Assembly (NCBI GenBank): GCA_016185725.1
Contig: JACPNA010000051.1
Span: forward strand, 1 to 41,194
DNA from: Candidatus Woesearchaeota archaeon
GTDB lineage: Archaea > Nanobdellota > Nanobdellia > Woesearchaeales > GW2011-AR9
Direction: 5' to 3'
Length of the DNA: 41,194 nucleotides
In this document: in pieces, positions 31,288 to 39,697 of the stretch
Position numbering within the stretch: the stretch's first letter is position 1
Layout of the letters: each line of letters begins with the position of its first letter
Position numbers and translations under genes: made by a program
The notes under the pieces: generated by a model
What the model was told of the DNA's origin: nothing
The model's input: the letters and a program-made list of their open reading frames with translations, nothing else
Database searches by the model: none

Positions 31288-32961
31288 ATGACAGAAAAAA
31301 TAATATTAATAGAAGAAAATGGCACCAAAACGTCTTATACTATTACTACAGCCAAAAATCAGAATAATCCTGGAAATACAGGCCATGATAATCTTGGAAA
31401 AACCGGAATAGTCTTTTTAGTTGAAGATAAGGATAGCCAGCGATTTGCTCTTAAAATTCACCAGCGTGGCGATGCGGCATTATTTAAGGCCAATGCTGAC
31501 AATATGAAAAAACAGAGCTATCCCGGCTTTGTAGAAATATACAAAGTAGGAACTGTTGATATAACTGCTGAGGTTGATAGTGATATGATAGATTTTAAAG
31601 ATAAAAATGCTCTACTTATGGAGTATGCAGGAAGCAATTTTGGCACGGCCCATAAATTTCTCCACCAAGTAGATCAACGAGTAGCCGAAGCCTTCAAATA
31701 CAAATCACTTTTAACCGCCTTGAAATATTTCACGCAACTTCATCATCCTTCTGGGAAAGGGAAAAAAGGCCGTGCCCATGGCGATTTTAATCAACGTAAT
31801 TATCTCTGCGGTTTTAATATTCAAGAATACTTAACTGAGGATAAAACCATCAAAGATAAAGCCGGTTTAGAGAAAAAAATGATTGAATGTGAATTAAAAC
31901 TTTGCGACAGCGCAGAAAAAGAAGAATTAGTTTCTCTCAGCAATCCGTCTTTAGCCGGCGATGATTTTTGGTTAACCAGCAAATTTACGTGGTCTTTTGC
32001 AAATAGTAGTATTGACCGCGATACCTACGCCGTTGGCTTTCTTGCCGCGTGGCTGCTCTCCAACACCAAGGGAACAATTGAAGCGCGTGACTACTTAAAA
32101 GAAGAATTAAACATCGATTTAGCCCAGTACAAAGAGGGAAAGTATTCTTTTTTGACTATGCAAGAATTACAGAATAAAATTAAGAACTATATCAAATTAA
32201 AAGTAAATTCCGAAAACTATTTTTTTATAGAAGATGATCACCGCCCTTCAACCAACGTATTTGTCCTAAGACCAGTAGATAAATTTTCTCAGTATTGTCT
32301 CCAGCAAGAGTTAAAAACGGCAGATGATTTTGCAACTTTTTATTGCACCAGCGATTATTCCTACATTAATATTAAAAAAAGATTAGGTTCAAACAGCAGT
32401 ACCGGAGAAGGAGACGAGATCAATACTCTGTTTAGTCAAAAAATTTATGATGGAATATCTTATTTGTGTTCTACAATAACCAAAAAAATAGATACAGAAA
32501 CTTCATTAATAAATAAACAACACCAACCAATCACTGAAAAAAATGAACTTGAAAGAAAAATTAAAAAAGAAGAAAACGAGCTATCTACCAATAAAAAAAA
32601 TTGGAATACAGTCCATTCTCAACTCTCTCCAGAGAATTATGAAGAATTAAATTCTCAATTAGAACATTTTAGTAAAGAGATAACAACGTGTAACAAAAAC
32701 ATTACCAATTATAATACAGATCTTAGTAACAAAAAGGAAACCATAGATAATATTAATCTACAAATACAATCAAATGATCTTGATTTGGAAGTTCAGGCAT
32801 TACAGTATCTATCACAAAAACCTTCGCCGAATATTCCTTCTTGCTTTGAATCTTTAACCAGCGATTACAAGACAAAAGCAGACAAGATTATTAAGGAGAC
32901 AATTTCAATAATTAAGGCTAGGGATTCAAGACTAAAACAATCGCAATCTAAAGATGACTGA
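31288..32961 (+). CDS. Protein kinase-like protein with coiled-coil tail
   Basis: The 557-residue protein has a divergent eukaryotic-like kinase domain (about 35-310): Gly-loop region LGKTGIVFLVED, Lys in FALKIH (K56), hinge LLMEYAG, catalytic loop HGDFNQRN (164-171, with D166 and N171 in place of HRD...N), and CDS (206-208) in place of DFG, keeping the metal Asp D207. DTYAVGFLAAWLL matches helix F. A helical coiled coil occupies about 405-520. The ATG at 31288 has GGAGG upstream; a longer frame reaching into the previous gene is not preferred. Predicted to phosphorylate Ser/Thr in the cytoplasm; partners likely include the neighbouring coiled-coil proteins. Confidence 0.78.
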   Translation: MTEKIILIEENGTKTSYTITTAKNQNNPGNTGHDNLGKTGIVFLVEDKDSQRFALKIHQRGDAALFKANADNMKKQSYPGFVEIYKVGTVDITAEVDSDMIDFKDKNALLMEYAGSNFGTAHKFLHQVDQRVAEAFKYKSLLTALKYFTQLHHPSGKGKKGRAHGDFNQRNYLCGFNIQEYLTEDKTIKDKAGLEKKMIECELKLCDSAEKEELVSLSNPSLAGDDFWLTSKFTWSFANSSIDRDTYAVGFLAAWLLSNTKGTIEARDYLKEELNIDLAQYKEGKYSFLTMQELQNKIKNYIKLKVNSENYFFIEDDHRPSTNVFVLRPVDKFSQYCLQQELKTADDFATFYCTSDYSYINIKKRLGSNSSTGEGDEINTLFSQKIYDGISYLCSTITKKIDTETSLINKQHQPITEKNELERKIKKEENELSTNKKNWNTVHSQLSPENYEELNSQLEHFSKEITTCNKNITNYNTDLSNKKETIDNINLQIQSNDLDLEVQALQYLSQKPSPNIPSCFESLTSDYKTKADKIIKETISIIKARDSRLKQSQSKDD

Positions 32962-34219
32962 ATATATAACTCTTACAGTGAAGGATCCTACTGCCAGCAG
33001 AAACAATGCCGGAATATATCTCTTAGATTACTCTCTCCCAGAAACTCTATTTAAGACTACTTCCGACCGGCCTAATATTCATTTTTCTCAAGGAAACGGA
33101 AAAAATGTTTATGCGATTCAATCATTGGGAAAGAAACTTTTCTTTATTACCCGCAGTCACTTTTATTCTTCCCTAATGGATAATAATAAACTTAAAACAT
33201 CTTGTAGTTTGTGGAATACATTATTTCCTGCTCCCGCAGAAAAATCACACCGTGATAACTTCGATTCTCTTTTTGACAACGAACAATTTTGTGGCAGTAT
33301 GAGTCAACAAGATAATCGCTTATTCGTTGCTGTTTACGCTGGTGACAAACTAAAATTAAATCCTTCTATAAACCTTAAATTACAAGAGGGGTTTTTATTT
33401 TGTTCAGAAAGCAATAATGATCATCTCCCCAATTTTAAATTATTAGAACAGGGAATAGAAGATTTTCCAACAGGCCAAGTAATCTCTATAGATGATCTAT
33501 TAATTTATCCCTCTTATGAGAAATTAGTTTCTTACAATTTAGATTCTCTAACTTCAGAGATTCTTCTAAGAATAAATAATTCTGATCTCCGTGATGATAT
33601 CGAGAACATTATCTGCTTTGACCATAAAAAATTTGCGGAGTATAATCTTTCAATATGTTGTGGAGCTCACGGAAGTTATTCTTTGTCTTGCAATGGTAAA
33701 GAAATAAATTCTATAAAAAAAAGACATTATCTGGATTTAAAGGATAATCCGCAACGGTTTTACCTGCCTTCCGAAGCTACTTCTGTACTATTGGTTGATT
33801 ATAATAATCAATTTTATACTTTATTTGGATGTGATGCCGGTAAATTATTGATTTATGAACTTGACATAAACAACAATAAACCTAAATTGACTTATCATAA
33901 AACTATCGATTTCCTTGCCTTAGATGACTTTTCTTATGGAAATAAGGATGATTATCTTTGGAATATCCGCTCTTTGCCTAATGCTGACGTTTGCTTCACC
34001 TTAAGAAATATTTTTATCAGAATATCTTTTCAAAATCTCTTAAACTACAATCCTCAACAAAGAATACAACAACTTAACAATTTCAACCTCGAAAAACCAA
34101 GAAAGGAAATAGAAACAGAAATAAATTCATATTTAAAAGATTTAAAAGATAAATATTCTTTGGGTGCGGCTTACTTACTGCCTTACCGCATCACTGATTG
34201 GCATATTTGGAGCGTTTAA
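32954..34219 (+). CDS. Probable beta-propeller protein 2 of the signalling cluster
   Basis: The 421-residue protein overlaps the kinase gene by eight bases. It lacks catalytic motifs, signal peptide and membrane helices. Repeated strand pairs such as KNVYAIQSLGKKLFFITRS, NRLFVAVYAGDKL, DDLLIYPSYEKLVSYNLD and QFYTLFGCDAGKLLIYELD look like propeller blades, and the last 50 residues are helical. It shows the same general style as the propeller at 30198-31286, though the two are not close copies. It probably works as a binding or scaffold subunit for the adjoining kinase and phosphatase. Confidence 0.55.
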   Translation: MTEYITLTVKDPTASRNNAGIYLLDYSLPETLFKTTSDRPNIHFSQGNGKNVYAIQSLGKKLFFITRSHFYSSLMDNNKLKTSCSLWNTLFPAPAEKSHRDNFDSLFDNEQFCGSMSQQDNRLFVAVYAGDKLKLNPSINLKLQEGFLFCSESNNDHLPNFKLLEQGIEDFPTGQVISIDDLLIYPSYEKLVSYNLDSLTSEILLRINNSDLRDDIENIICFDHKKFAEYNLSICCGAHGSYSLSCNGKEINSIKKRHYLDLKDNPQRFYLPSEATSVLLVDYNNQFYTLFGCDAGKLLIYELDINNNKPKLTYHKTIDFLALDDFSYGNKDDYLWNIRSLPNADVCFTLRNIFIRISFQNLLNYNPQQRIQQLNNFNLEKPRKEIETEINSYLKDLKDKYSLGAAYLLPYRITDWHIWSV

Positions 34220-34221
34220 AA

Positions 34222-35280
34222 ATGAAAAGCTATGTCTTAGAAGTTCCTGGAAAAACGCATAATTGCAATGAAGATTCTCATTATATTTCTCATTTCCAAA
34301 TCGATAATAAACCGGCCGGTCTCTTTATTATTGCTGATGGCTGCAGCGGTCATAATGGGACTAATGCCAGCCATTACGCCGTCAAAACCATAGGCTTTAA
34401 TTTAGAAGAAGAGCTTATCTGTTCTCAAGAAAAAACAAGAGAATCGGATCATCTTCAAAAATTAATATTGGACATTATTGACAAAACGAATAATAATCTC
34501 CATGACCACAGCTTGGGAAGAACAACTATTGACCTTCTAATAGTAATGGATAATGCTTATCACCTTGCTCATCTTGGCGACAGTCAAATTTATACTTTGG
34601 AAGGAAATAACTTGAACCTCTTAACTATTGACGAATCTGCTCATGGCGAACCAACCAATTATTTAGGACGAAAACTTATCGGTGAAAAATCCTTATCTGA
34701 ACGGATAACCATTCAGTCCTACCACCATTTACCTGCGGTCTTTTTACTTGCTACTGACGGCCTTACTAGCCGTGTTGCGTACACAGAAATAAAAACAATT
34801 ATTGACAAATATCAGAATGATGATCCTACGCTTATTCTGCCTGCGTTAGTGGATATTATAAAATATCCCTTCGAAAAAATAAAAACAATGTCTCCCTCTT
34901 TATTAAAAGAAATCGCCAAGAACAACCCACAGATAGAACCTGACAGCCCGGATTTTATTGATACTATCATTGCTGATTATAAGTCAATGCGCTATCCTTC
35001 CTTAAACAACCAATTGGATAATATCTTACCATTCGACGACGCCACTTTAATTTATATCGACTTCCAAGACCATTTTTCTTCATTTAAGACACAAATTGCA
35101 AAACTTACCCAAGAGCTGGCTGAACTATCTGAAAAATACGAAGTATCTAAAACACTAATTAATCAACTCACCGCAAAAAATAGTGATTACAACCAGGAAA
35201 TTGATTCCGCTGCAGACCTCTTAATACATTTTTATAGTGAAATGGTAAAAGCAACAAAAAATCTCCCTTTTAAAAAATGA
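34222..35280 (+). CDS. PP2C-type Ser/Thr protein phosphatase
   Basis: The enzyme removes phosphate from Ser/Thr with two metal ions. The 352-residue protein has the PP2C motifs in order: CNEDSHYISH (about 15-24), FIIADGCSGHNGTNASHYA (about 40-58), HLGDSQIYTLEGN (about 122-134), FLLATDGLTS (about 174-183) and DDATLIYID (about 272-280). A C-terminal helical coiled coil (about 285-352) resembles those of its neighbours. The ATG at 34222 is taken because it is two bases after the previous stop; an upstream TTG is not convincing. The stop overlaps the next start (ATGA). It would oppose the cluster's kinases. Confidence 0.9.
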   Translation: MKSYVLEVPGKTHNCNEDSHYISHFQIDNKPAGLFIIADGCSGHNGTNASHYAVKTIGFNLEEELICSQEKTRESDHLQKLILDIIDKTNNNLHDHSLGRTTIDLLIVMDNAYHLAHLGDSQIYTLEGNNLNLLTIDESAHGEPTNYLGRKLIGEKSLSERITIQSYHHLPAVFLLATDGLTSRVAYTEIKTIIDKYQNDDPTLILPALVDIIKYPFEKIKTMSPSLLKEIAKNNPQIEPDSPDFIDTIIADYKSMRYPSLNNQLDNILPFDDATLIYIDFQDHFSSFKTQIAKLTQELAELSEKYEVSKTLINQLTAKNSDYNQEIDSAADLLIHFYSEMVKATKNLPFKK

Positions 35281-35585
35281 ATGAAAAAAAAACACTAGCA
35301 GACATTATCTCGGTTTTGGAACAGCACTGCCAAGACACTGTCGTAAAATTGAAAGAATACTATCATGGCTATCATGAACTTAAAGAAATAAATTATCGTT
35401 TAGAAGAAGATTTAAAAATAAAAAAACGAGAGACAGATACTATCAAAGAACAATATAATCAACTCCAGATTAAATACGATACTCTTTTATCCGAACAAGA
35501 ACATATCAAAAATATTAGTCTTATAGCCGACTTCATGTCTTCACCTGCAGCTAATTATCCCCATCTCGAAAAAAATAATGAATGA
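35277..35585 (+). CDS. Coiled-coil protein with shared N-terminal module (soluble)
   Basis: The 102-residue protein starts with LADIISVLEQHCQDTVVKLK and EYYHGYHELKE (about 7-37), a module repeated in the next two genes, followed by a coiled coil (about 40-80). There is no membrane helix. The DNA for the module is nearly identical to that at 36590-36680, showing a recent duplication. The start overlaps the phosphatase stop by four bases and the end overlaps the next start by eight. It may be a soluble adaptor that pairs with the membrane versions through the module or coil. Confidence 0.75.
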   Translation: MNEKKTLADIISVLEQHCQDTVVKLKEYYHGYHELKEINYRLEEDLKIKKRETDTIKEQYNQLQIKYDTLLSEQEHIKNISLIADFMSSPAANYPHLEKNNE

Positions 35586-36531
35586 AAAAAACACCCTCCC
35601 CAAATTAATATCTAATATTGAAGTTCATTTTAGGGAGCACGCTGCACGATTAAAAGAATATCATTCTGCCTATGAAGACGTAAAAAAACAAAATAGTGCA
35701 TTAATCGAAAAAAATTCTCATCTCGATGTGGCATTAGAAAATATCAATACTAATCAGGGTATACTTCAAAATGAATATGATTCTTTGAAAAATAAGTACA
35801 GCAGCCTACTCGATAAAGTAAATAACTTATCTGCAGATAAAAATAGATTAAAAAGCAAAGTTGATCAATTGTACACGCAAATCAACAGCTTAAACAAAGA
35901 AAAACAATTATTGGATGATAATTTTTCTCTCTATACCAAAAAATGGCAGGAATTAGGCGCGCTTTATAACAGCATACAACCACAAGAAAAACAAAATAGA
36001 CTATCTCTTTTTAAAAATAAAATAATAGCCCATTCTTTGCCTTCTGTTATAACCGGAATAGTGACGGCTATTACTCTATTTAGTGTAATGGAATATATCC
36101 ATCCCTCATATTATCTTAAAACTACTAACAATTCTACTTCCAGTTTCGATGGTCATGATAATTTAATCCAACGGTATTTACACTTCATACCTAACAAGCC
36201 CACCATCGGGATTTTGTCAGAACAAGTAAGTAATACAGATAGCAATACACTCTTAACACAAAGAAATAAGCAGTTAGAAGAATTTTTGATAGTATCAGAA
36301 ACAAAAGATAAAGAATGTAGATCACAACTAGAAAAAGATAATGAGAATTACTCAAAATGCAAATATACCCTCGATGAAAATGAAAAAAAAGAAAAAGAAA
36401 ATAAAAAGAAGGAAGAAGAGAAAAGAAAGAAAGAAAGAAAAGGAAAAGAAAATAAAAAGAAAGAAGAAGAGAAAAGAGAGAAAGAAGAAAAAGAAAAAAA
36501 TAATCCCCCGATAATAACTCCAAATGATTAG
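35578..36531 (+). CDS. Coiled-coil membrane protein with charged tail
   Basis: The 317-residue protein carries a diverged copy of the shared module (LPKLISNIEVHFREHAARLK, about 6-25), a long coiled coil (about 35-140), one membrane helix (about 153-175, LPSVITGIVTAITLFSVMEY) and a further helical region. It ends in a Lys/Glu-rich repeat (KKEEEKRKKERKG and similar, about 260-308) that may form a rigid single helix. With the N terminus inside, as the soluble paralogue suggests, the charged tail would be outside the cell. The AAAGAAG-type DNA repeats in the tail are prone to length change. Confidence 0.75.
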   Translation: MNEKNTLPKLISNIEVHFREHAARLKEYHSAYEDVKKQNSALIEKNSHLDVALENINTNQGILQNEYDSLKNKYSSLLDKVNNLSADKNRLKSKVDQLYTQINSLNKEKQLLDDNFSLYTKKWQELGALYNSIQPQEKQNRLSLFKNKIIAHSLPSVITGIVTAITLFSVMEYIHPSYYLKTTNNSTSSFDGHDNLIQRYLHFIPNKPTIGILSEQVSNTDSNTLLTQRNKQLEEFLIVSETKDKECRSQLEKDNENYSKCKYTLDENEKKEKENKKKEEEKRKKERKGKENKKKEEEKREKEEKEKNNPPIITPND

Positions 36532-36566
36532 CAATAAGAAAACAATACCATTTATCACAATAAACC

Positions 36567-37052
36567 ATGTCCAAAAAACAACCATTAACAGACATCATAT
36601 CCGCTCTTGAACAGCATTGCCGAGACACTGTCGTAAAATTGGAAGAATACTATCATGGCTATCATGAACTTAAAGATAGAAATTTTCAACTAACGGCAGA
36701 AAAAGAAAAATTAATGATAAAAATATCTGAATTAGAAAAAAAAACAAAACAATATAAAAAAACAAATTTGATTGTTGGGGGAACATCTCTGGCAATAATT
36801 ATATTTCTGGTGGCATATTATTTTAATAAAGACAATACCTCTGGACAAATCAGATATGAAGACATAACCCAGAATTGTCGTCCTTTAAAAGGATCTGAGT
36901 ATAACTATCTCTGCAAAGAAGGACAATTATGCGACACCTTTAAAGTTTGTTTCCCTCATGGAGAAAAAAAACAGGCCTATTTAAGCAGATGTATTGTCCA
37001 TCAAAATACGGAAGTTTGCAATTATCTGCCTATCGAAAAAAATAAATGGTAA
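36567..37052 (+). CDS. Membrane protein with shared module and Cys-rich outer part
   Basis: The 161-residue protein starts with LTDIISALEQHCRDTVVKLE and EYYHGYHELKD, almost the same as the soluble protein at 35277-35585, then a short coil, a membrane helix (about 66-86, NLIVGGTSLAIIIFLVAYYF) and a C-terminal part with seven cysteines (about 102-153). Those cysteines probably form disulfides outside the cell. It thus joins the cytoplasmic module to an outer sensing or binding domain. Its ATG is 35 bases after the preceding gene, the only sizeable gap in the cluster, and its stop overlaps the membrane kinase start. Confidence 0.75.
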   Translation: MSKKQPLTDIISALEQHCRDTVVKLEEYYHGYHELKDRNFQLTAEKEKLMIKISELEKKTKQYKKTNLIVGGTSLAIIIFLVAYYFNKDNTSGQIRYEDITQNCRPLKGSEYNYLCKEGQLCDTFKVCFPHGEKKQAYLSRCIVHQNTEVCNYLPIEKNKW

Positions 37053-39697
37053 CCAAAATGCGCATATCTACTATCAAAAAAGAAAATATCGCACAAACAA
37101 TACCTTCGAACAGTCGTGGAACTTTTACCAATCGTTATATTCTCGAATTAAATGACGGGTCACGCATTTTCACAAAAACACATACCTCCAGCAGTTTCTG
37201 TCCACCCATAACTTCACGGCATACTCTCGAAAATGAAATTATAGTCCAAGAATTTTTAGCGCAAAATAATATTGGCGATAGCTTATATCTTGGCTTCAAT
37301 GAAATAGATGATATTCGCTGTGTCTTCTTTCGAGAAATACCGCATCAACAAAACGGAAAAAACCTTGCGGAAAGAATCGGATCTAGTAAATTTACTGATG
37401 CTCAATATTCCTACTTTGAGCAAAAAAAAATAGATCCTTGTACTAAAGTAACTACTGCTAATAATCGTACTTTTTCCTTAGAACAGGTAATTGATATTAT
37501 TGATCAAATTGCTTCACGCACTGAAGCTATACATCAAGCAGGTGTTATTCACATGGATATATCCTTAGACAATATCCTCTTGCTTGATGAAAAAGATGCG
37601 CAAGGACAAATTAAAACCAAGGCCATTTTAGGTGATTACAGTATCGCTAGAAAAAAAGACCAGCCGATAAAATCATTATTTAGTGGGAGCGAAATAATTG
37701 ATGTAAATAAGAATAAAGTATATGGTTACTCCCCAAAAATTCATCTGCATAATAATATTTACAAGCCAAATGATTACGAATCATATAAAATCGCCGAACC
37801 TAATTATGACACTTATTGTTTAACTAACATTCTCTGCATATTATTGACTAATAAGCTTATTGAATACTGGAAAGAAAAATCAACTACACAGGAAGAACTT
37901 CAAAATACTTTAATAGAACAGATTCAACAAAAAAGAACTGAAAACTCTTCCTATAATAGGGAAACATACAACAAATTAGCTGAAATTATCATCAGAGGAA
38001 CATCTCGCAAAGACCAACGCTACCAAACAGCCCAAGAGCTGTTTAGCCAATTAAATGAATTAAATATTTCTAAGCCCGCCTTCTCAAAACCAAATTATCT
38101 TTTAATAATTACTGATCGAGAAAAAACTAACGTTTCAAAATCAAAACCAATTCCCATCTCTTTAAACAGTAATTTAGATAATACTTTCGAAAAAAACATC
38201 TCTCCCCATACAGAATTTTTTGGAAATTTGAAAGGACGAACAAAAAAATATATCTCCACTTCTACATTTAAAGAGACCGTCATTGGAATTATCGCAACTG
38301 CCATGCTTGCCGCTGGTTCTTTCGGGATATATGAACTATTAAATAATAATTCTCCCCGCTTACCGGCAAAAACCCAGGAAGAGCTGAAAATAAATTACCA
38401 CAAAAAGAAGCAAGAAGATTCAGCAACAGCTTCTTTACAACAGCAACTCCTCGCTCTAGAGAACTATTCCAATTCTCTTTCTAATACTAATACTAATAAA
38501 AATAGAATTCCCGACAAAAAAATAGATAGTGATATTTACCAACCAAAAACAGATGCTCTTGCTGAAAAAATAGAATCAACAATCAATAACCCCAAATATA
38601 GCCATGGAAATAAAAATACAGATGATGGTCAATTCGCCAAGAAACCAATATCAGCCTCTCCTTCTGCATATTCTTCAACATCTTCTAAAAGAAAACAGCC
38701 CTTTGAAAAGTCATTATCTGAAGATAAACAACCCGTACCATCGCCACTACCTCAACCCACGCCTTTACCGCTTCCAAAATTAGAATTAAAGATCTCTGGC
38801 CTAGATAAAATACCAACTTATGGAGATGAAGTGTCTTTAAAATATATCTTAACAGCAGATGGAACAGAAATAAAAGATTATCATTGTGAATTAAATATAG
38901 ATGAAGAGATAGTTAATTTTGGCAGATTGAAAAATGCATATAATCATTTAACATTCACCATCCCCATCTATCTCAGAAAAAATGAACCATCTAAAGTGCT
39001 AAACGGCAGAACTGCCAAAATTAAATTTACCTGTGCTCATCAATCGTCTATAATAGAAAAAAATATCGAAATAAAAATAAGACCAAAATATACCCTCTCT
39101 CCTGGCGTTGAAAAAATAATAAAACCGCAATTGAACATAAAAATTGGAAAAGAATATCTTCCGCTCAGCTCAGGCGATCGTTGTTATGGATGCTCCGTTA
39201 TTATTAATGCTCAACATGAATGTAATCTCATTGATGAAAAATTTGGTTTTAATTCCTATCATCTGAGAAATGGCATTTATAGATTAGACAGTCAAGAAAA
39301 AATAAGTGGTGAACACGACGCCAATTATAACTTAAGTATACGCTGCAAAAAAAATAACGAACCAGTTTTTTATGATTACTGGCATCATATTCGTATAAAT
39401 CCTCACGAACTTACTGCCCAAAGTTCTAGTCAGATTAAACCATTGGATGAGATAGTTGCTCTCAGTTCTGGAGAGACATGTAAACAATGTCGCATAGTAA
39501 TAGATTCTCCGGAAGAAGTTAACTGTAGCACTAGTAAAAAAAATTACGGATTTTATTTGTCAAAAAAAGCAGAAAGAGTCTATTTAATTGATCGGAACAC
39601 TTCTGGCAATGAACTTGGCGAAGAACACACCTTAACTATAAACTGTGAAGGGATAGGCTCACGAGCAGTCCATTTCTTCATAAATCCTAAAAAATGA
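37046..39697 (+). CDS. Transmembrane protein kinase with large outer beta-rich domain
   Basis: The 883-residue protein has a divergent kinase domain (about 25-345): Lys in IFTKTH (K44), catalytic loop HMDISLDN (169-176), and GDY (196-198) for DFG, helix F near YDTYCLTNILCIL. After a linker comes one membrane helix (about 411-431). Next is a Ser/Pro-rich low-complexity region to about 585, then an Ig-like domain (about 590-690) and two related units beginning CYGCSVII (about 712) and CKQCRIVI (about 811), each with a later Cys. The layout recalls bacterial PknB-type receptor kinases (kinase inside, sensor outside) but the outer domain is different. The ATG at 37046 overlaps the preceding stop; ATG 37058 is an alternative. 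Confidence 0.78.
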   Translation: MVTKMRISTIKKENIAQTIPSNSRGTFTNRYILELNDGSRIFTKTHTSSSFCPPITSRHTLENEIIVQEFLAQNNIGDSLYLGFNEIDDIRCVFFREIPHQQNGKNLAERIGSSKFTDAQYSYFEQKKIDPCTKVTTANNRTFSLEQVIDIIDQIASRTEAIHQAGVIHMDISLDNILLLDEKDAQGQIKTKAILGDYSIARKKDQPIKSLFSGSEIIDVNKNKVYGYSPKIHLHNNIYKPNDYESYKIAEPNYDTYCLTNILCILLTNKLIEYWKEKSTTQEELQNTLIEQIQQKRTENSSYNRETYNKLAEIIIRGTSRKDQRYQTAQELFSQLNELNISKPAFSKPNYLLIITDREKTNVSKSKPIPISLNSNLDNTFEKNISPHTEFFGNLKGRTKKYISTSTFKETVIGIIATAMLAAGSFGIYELLNNNSPRLPAKTQEELKINYHKKKQEDSATASLQQQLLALENYSNSLSNTNTNKNRIPDKKIDSDIYQPKTDALAEKIESTINNPKYSHGNKNTDDGQFAKKPISASPSAYSSTSSKRKQPFEKSLSEDKQPVPSPLPQPTPLPLPKLELKISGLDKIPTYGDEVSLKYILTADGTEIKDYHCELNIDEEIVNFGRLKNAYNHLTFTIPIYLRKNEPSKVLNGRTAKIKFTCAHQSSIIEKNIEIKIRPKYTLSPGVEKIIKPQLNIKIGKEYLPLSSGDRCYGCSVIINAQHECNLIDEKFGFNSYHLRNGIYRLDSQEKISGEHDANYNLSIRCKKNNEPVFYDYWHHIRINPHELTAQSSSQIKPLDEIVALSSGETCKQCRIVIDSPEEVNCSTSKKNYGFYLSKKAERVYLIDRNTSGNELGEEHTLTINCEGIGSRAVHFFINPKK

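Noticed and set aside
36367-36502. AAAGAAG-rich repeats as a CRISPR-like or satellite array
   Set aside because: No constant repeat/spacer structure; it encodes the in-frame Lys/Glu tail of the coiled-coil membrane protein.
36191-36628. 145-codon leftward frame rich in Phe and Leu
   Set aside because: It is the antisense of the Lys/Glu-rich tail of the coiled-coil membrane protein; the composition follows from AAG/GAA repeats on the other strand.
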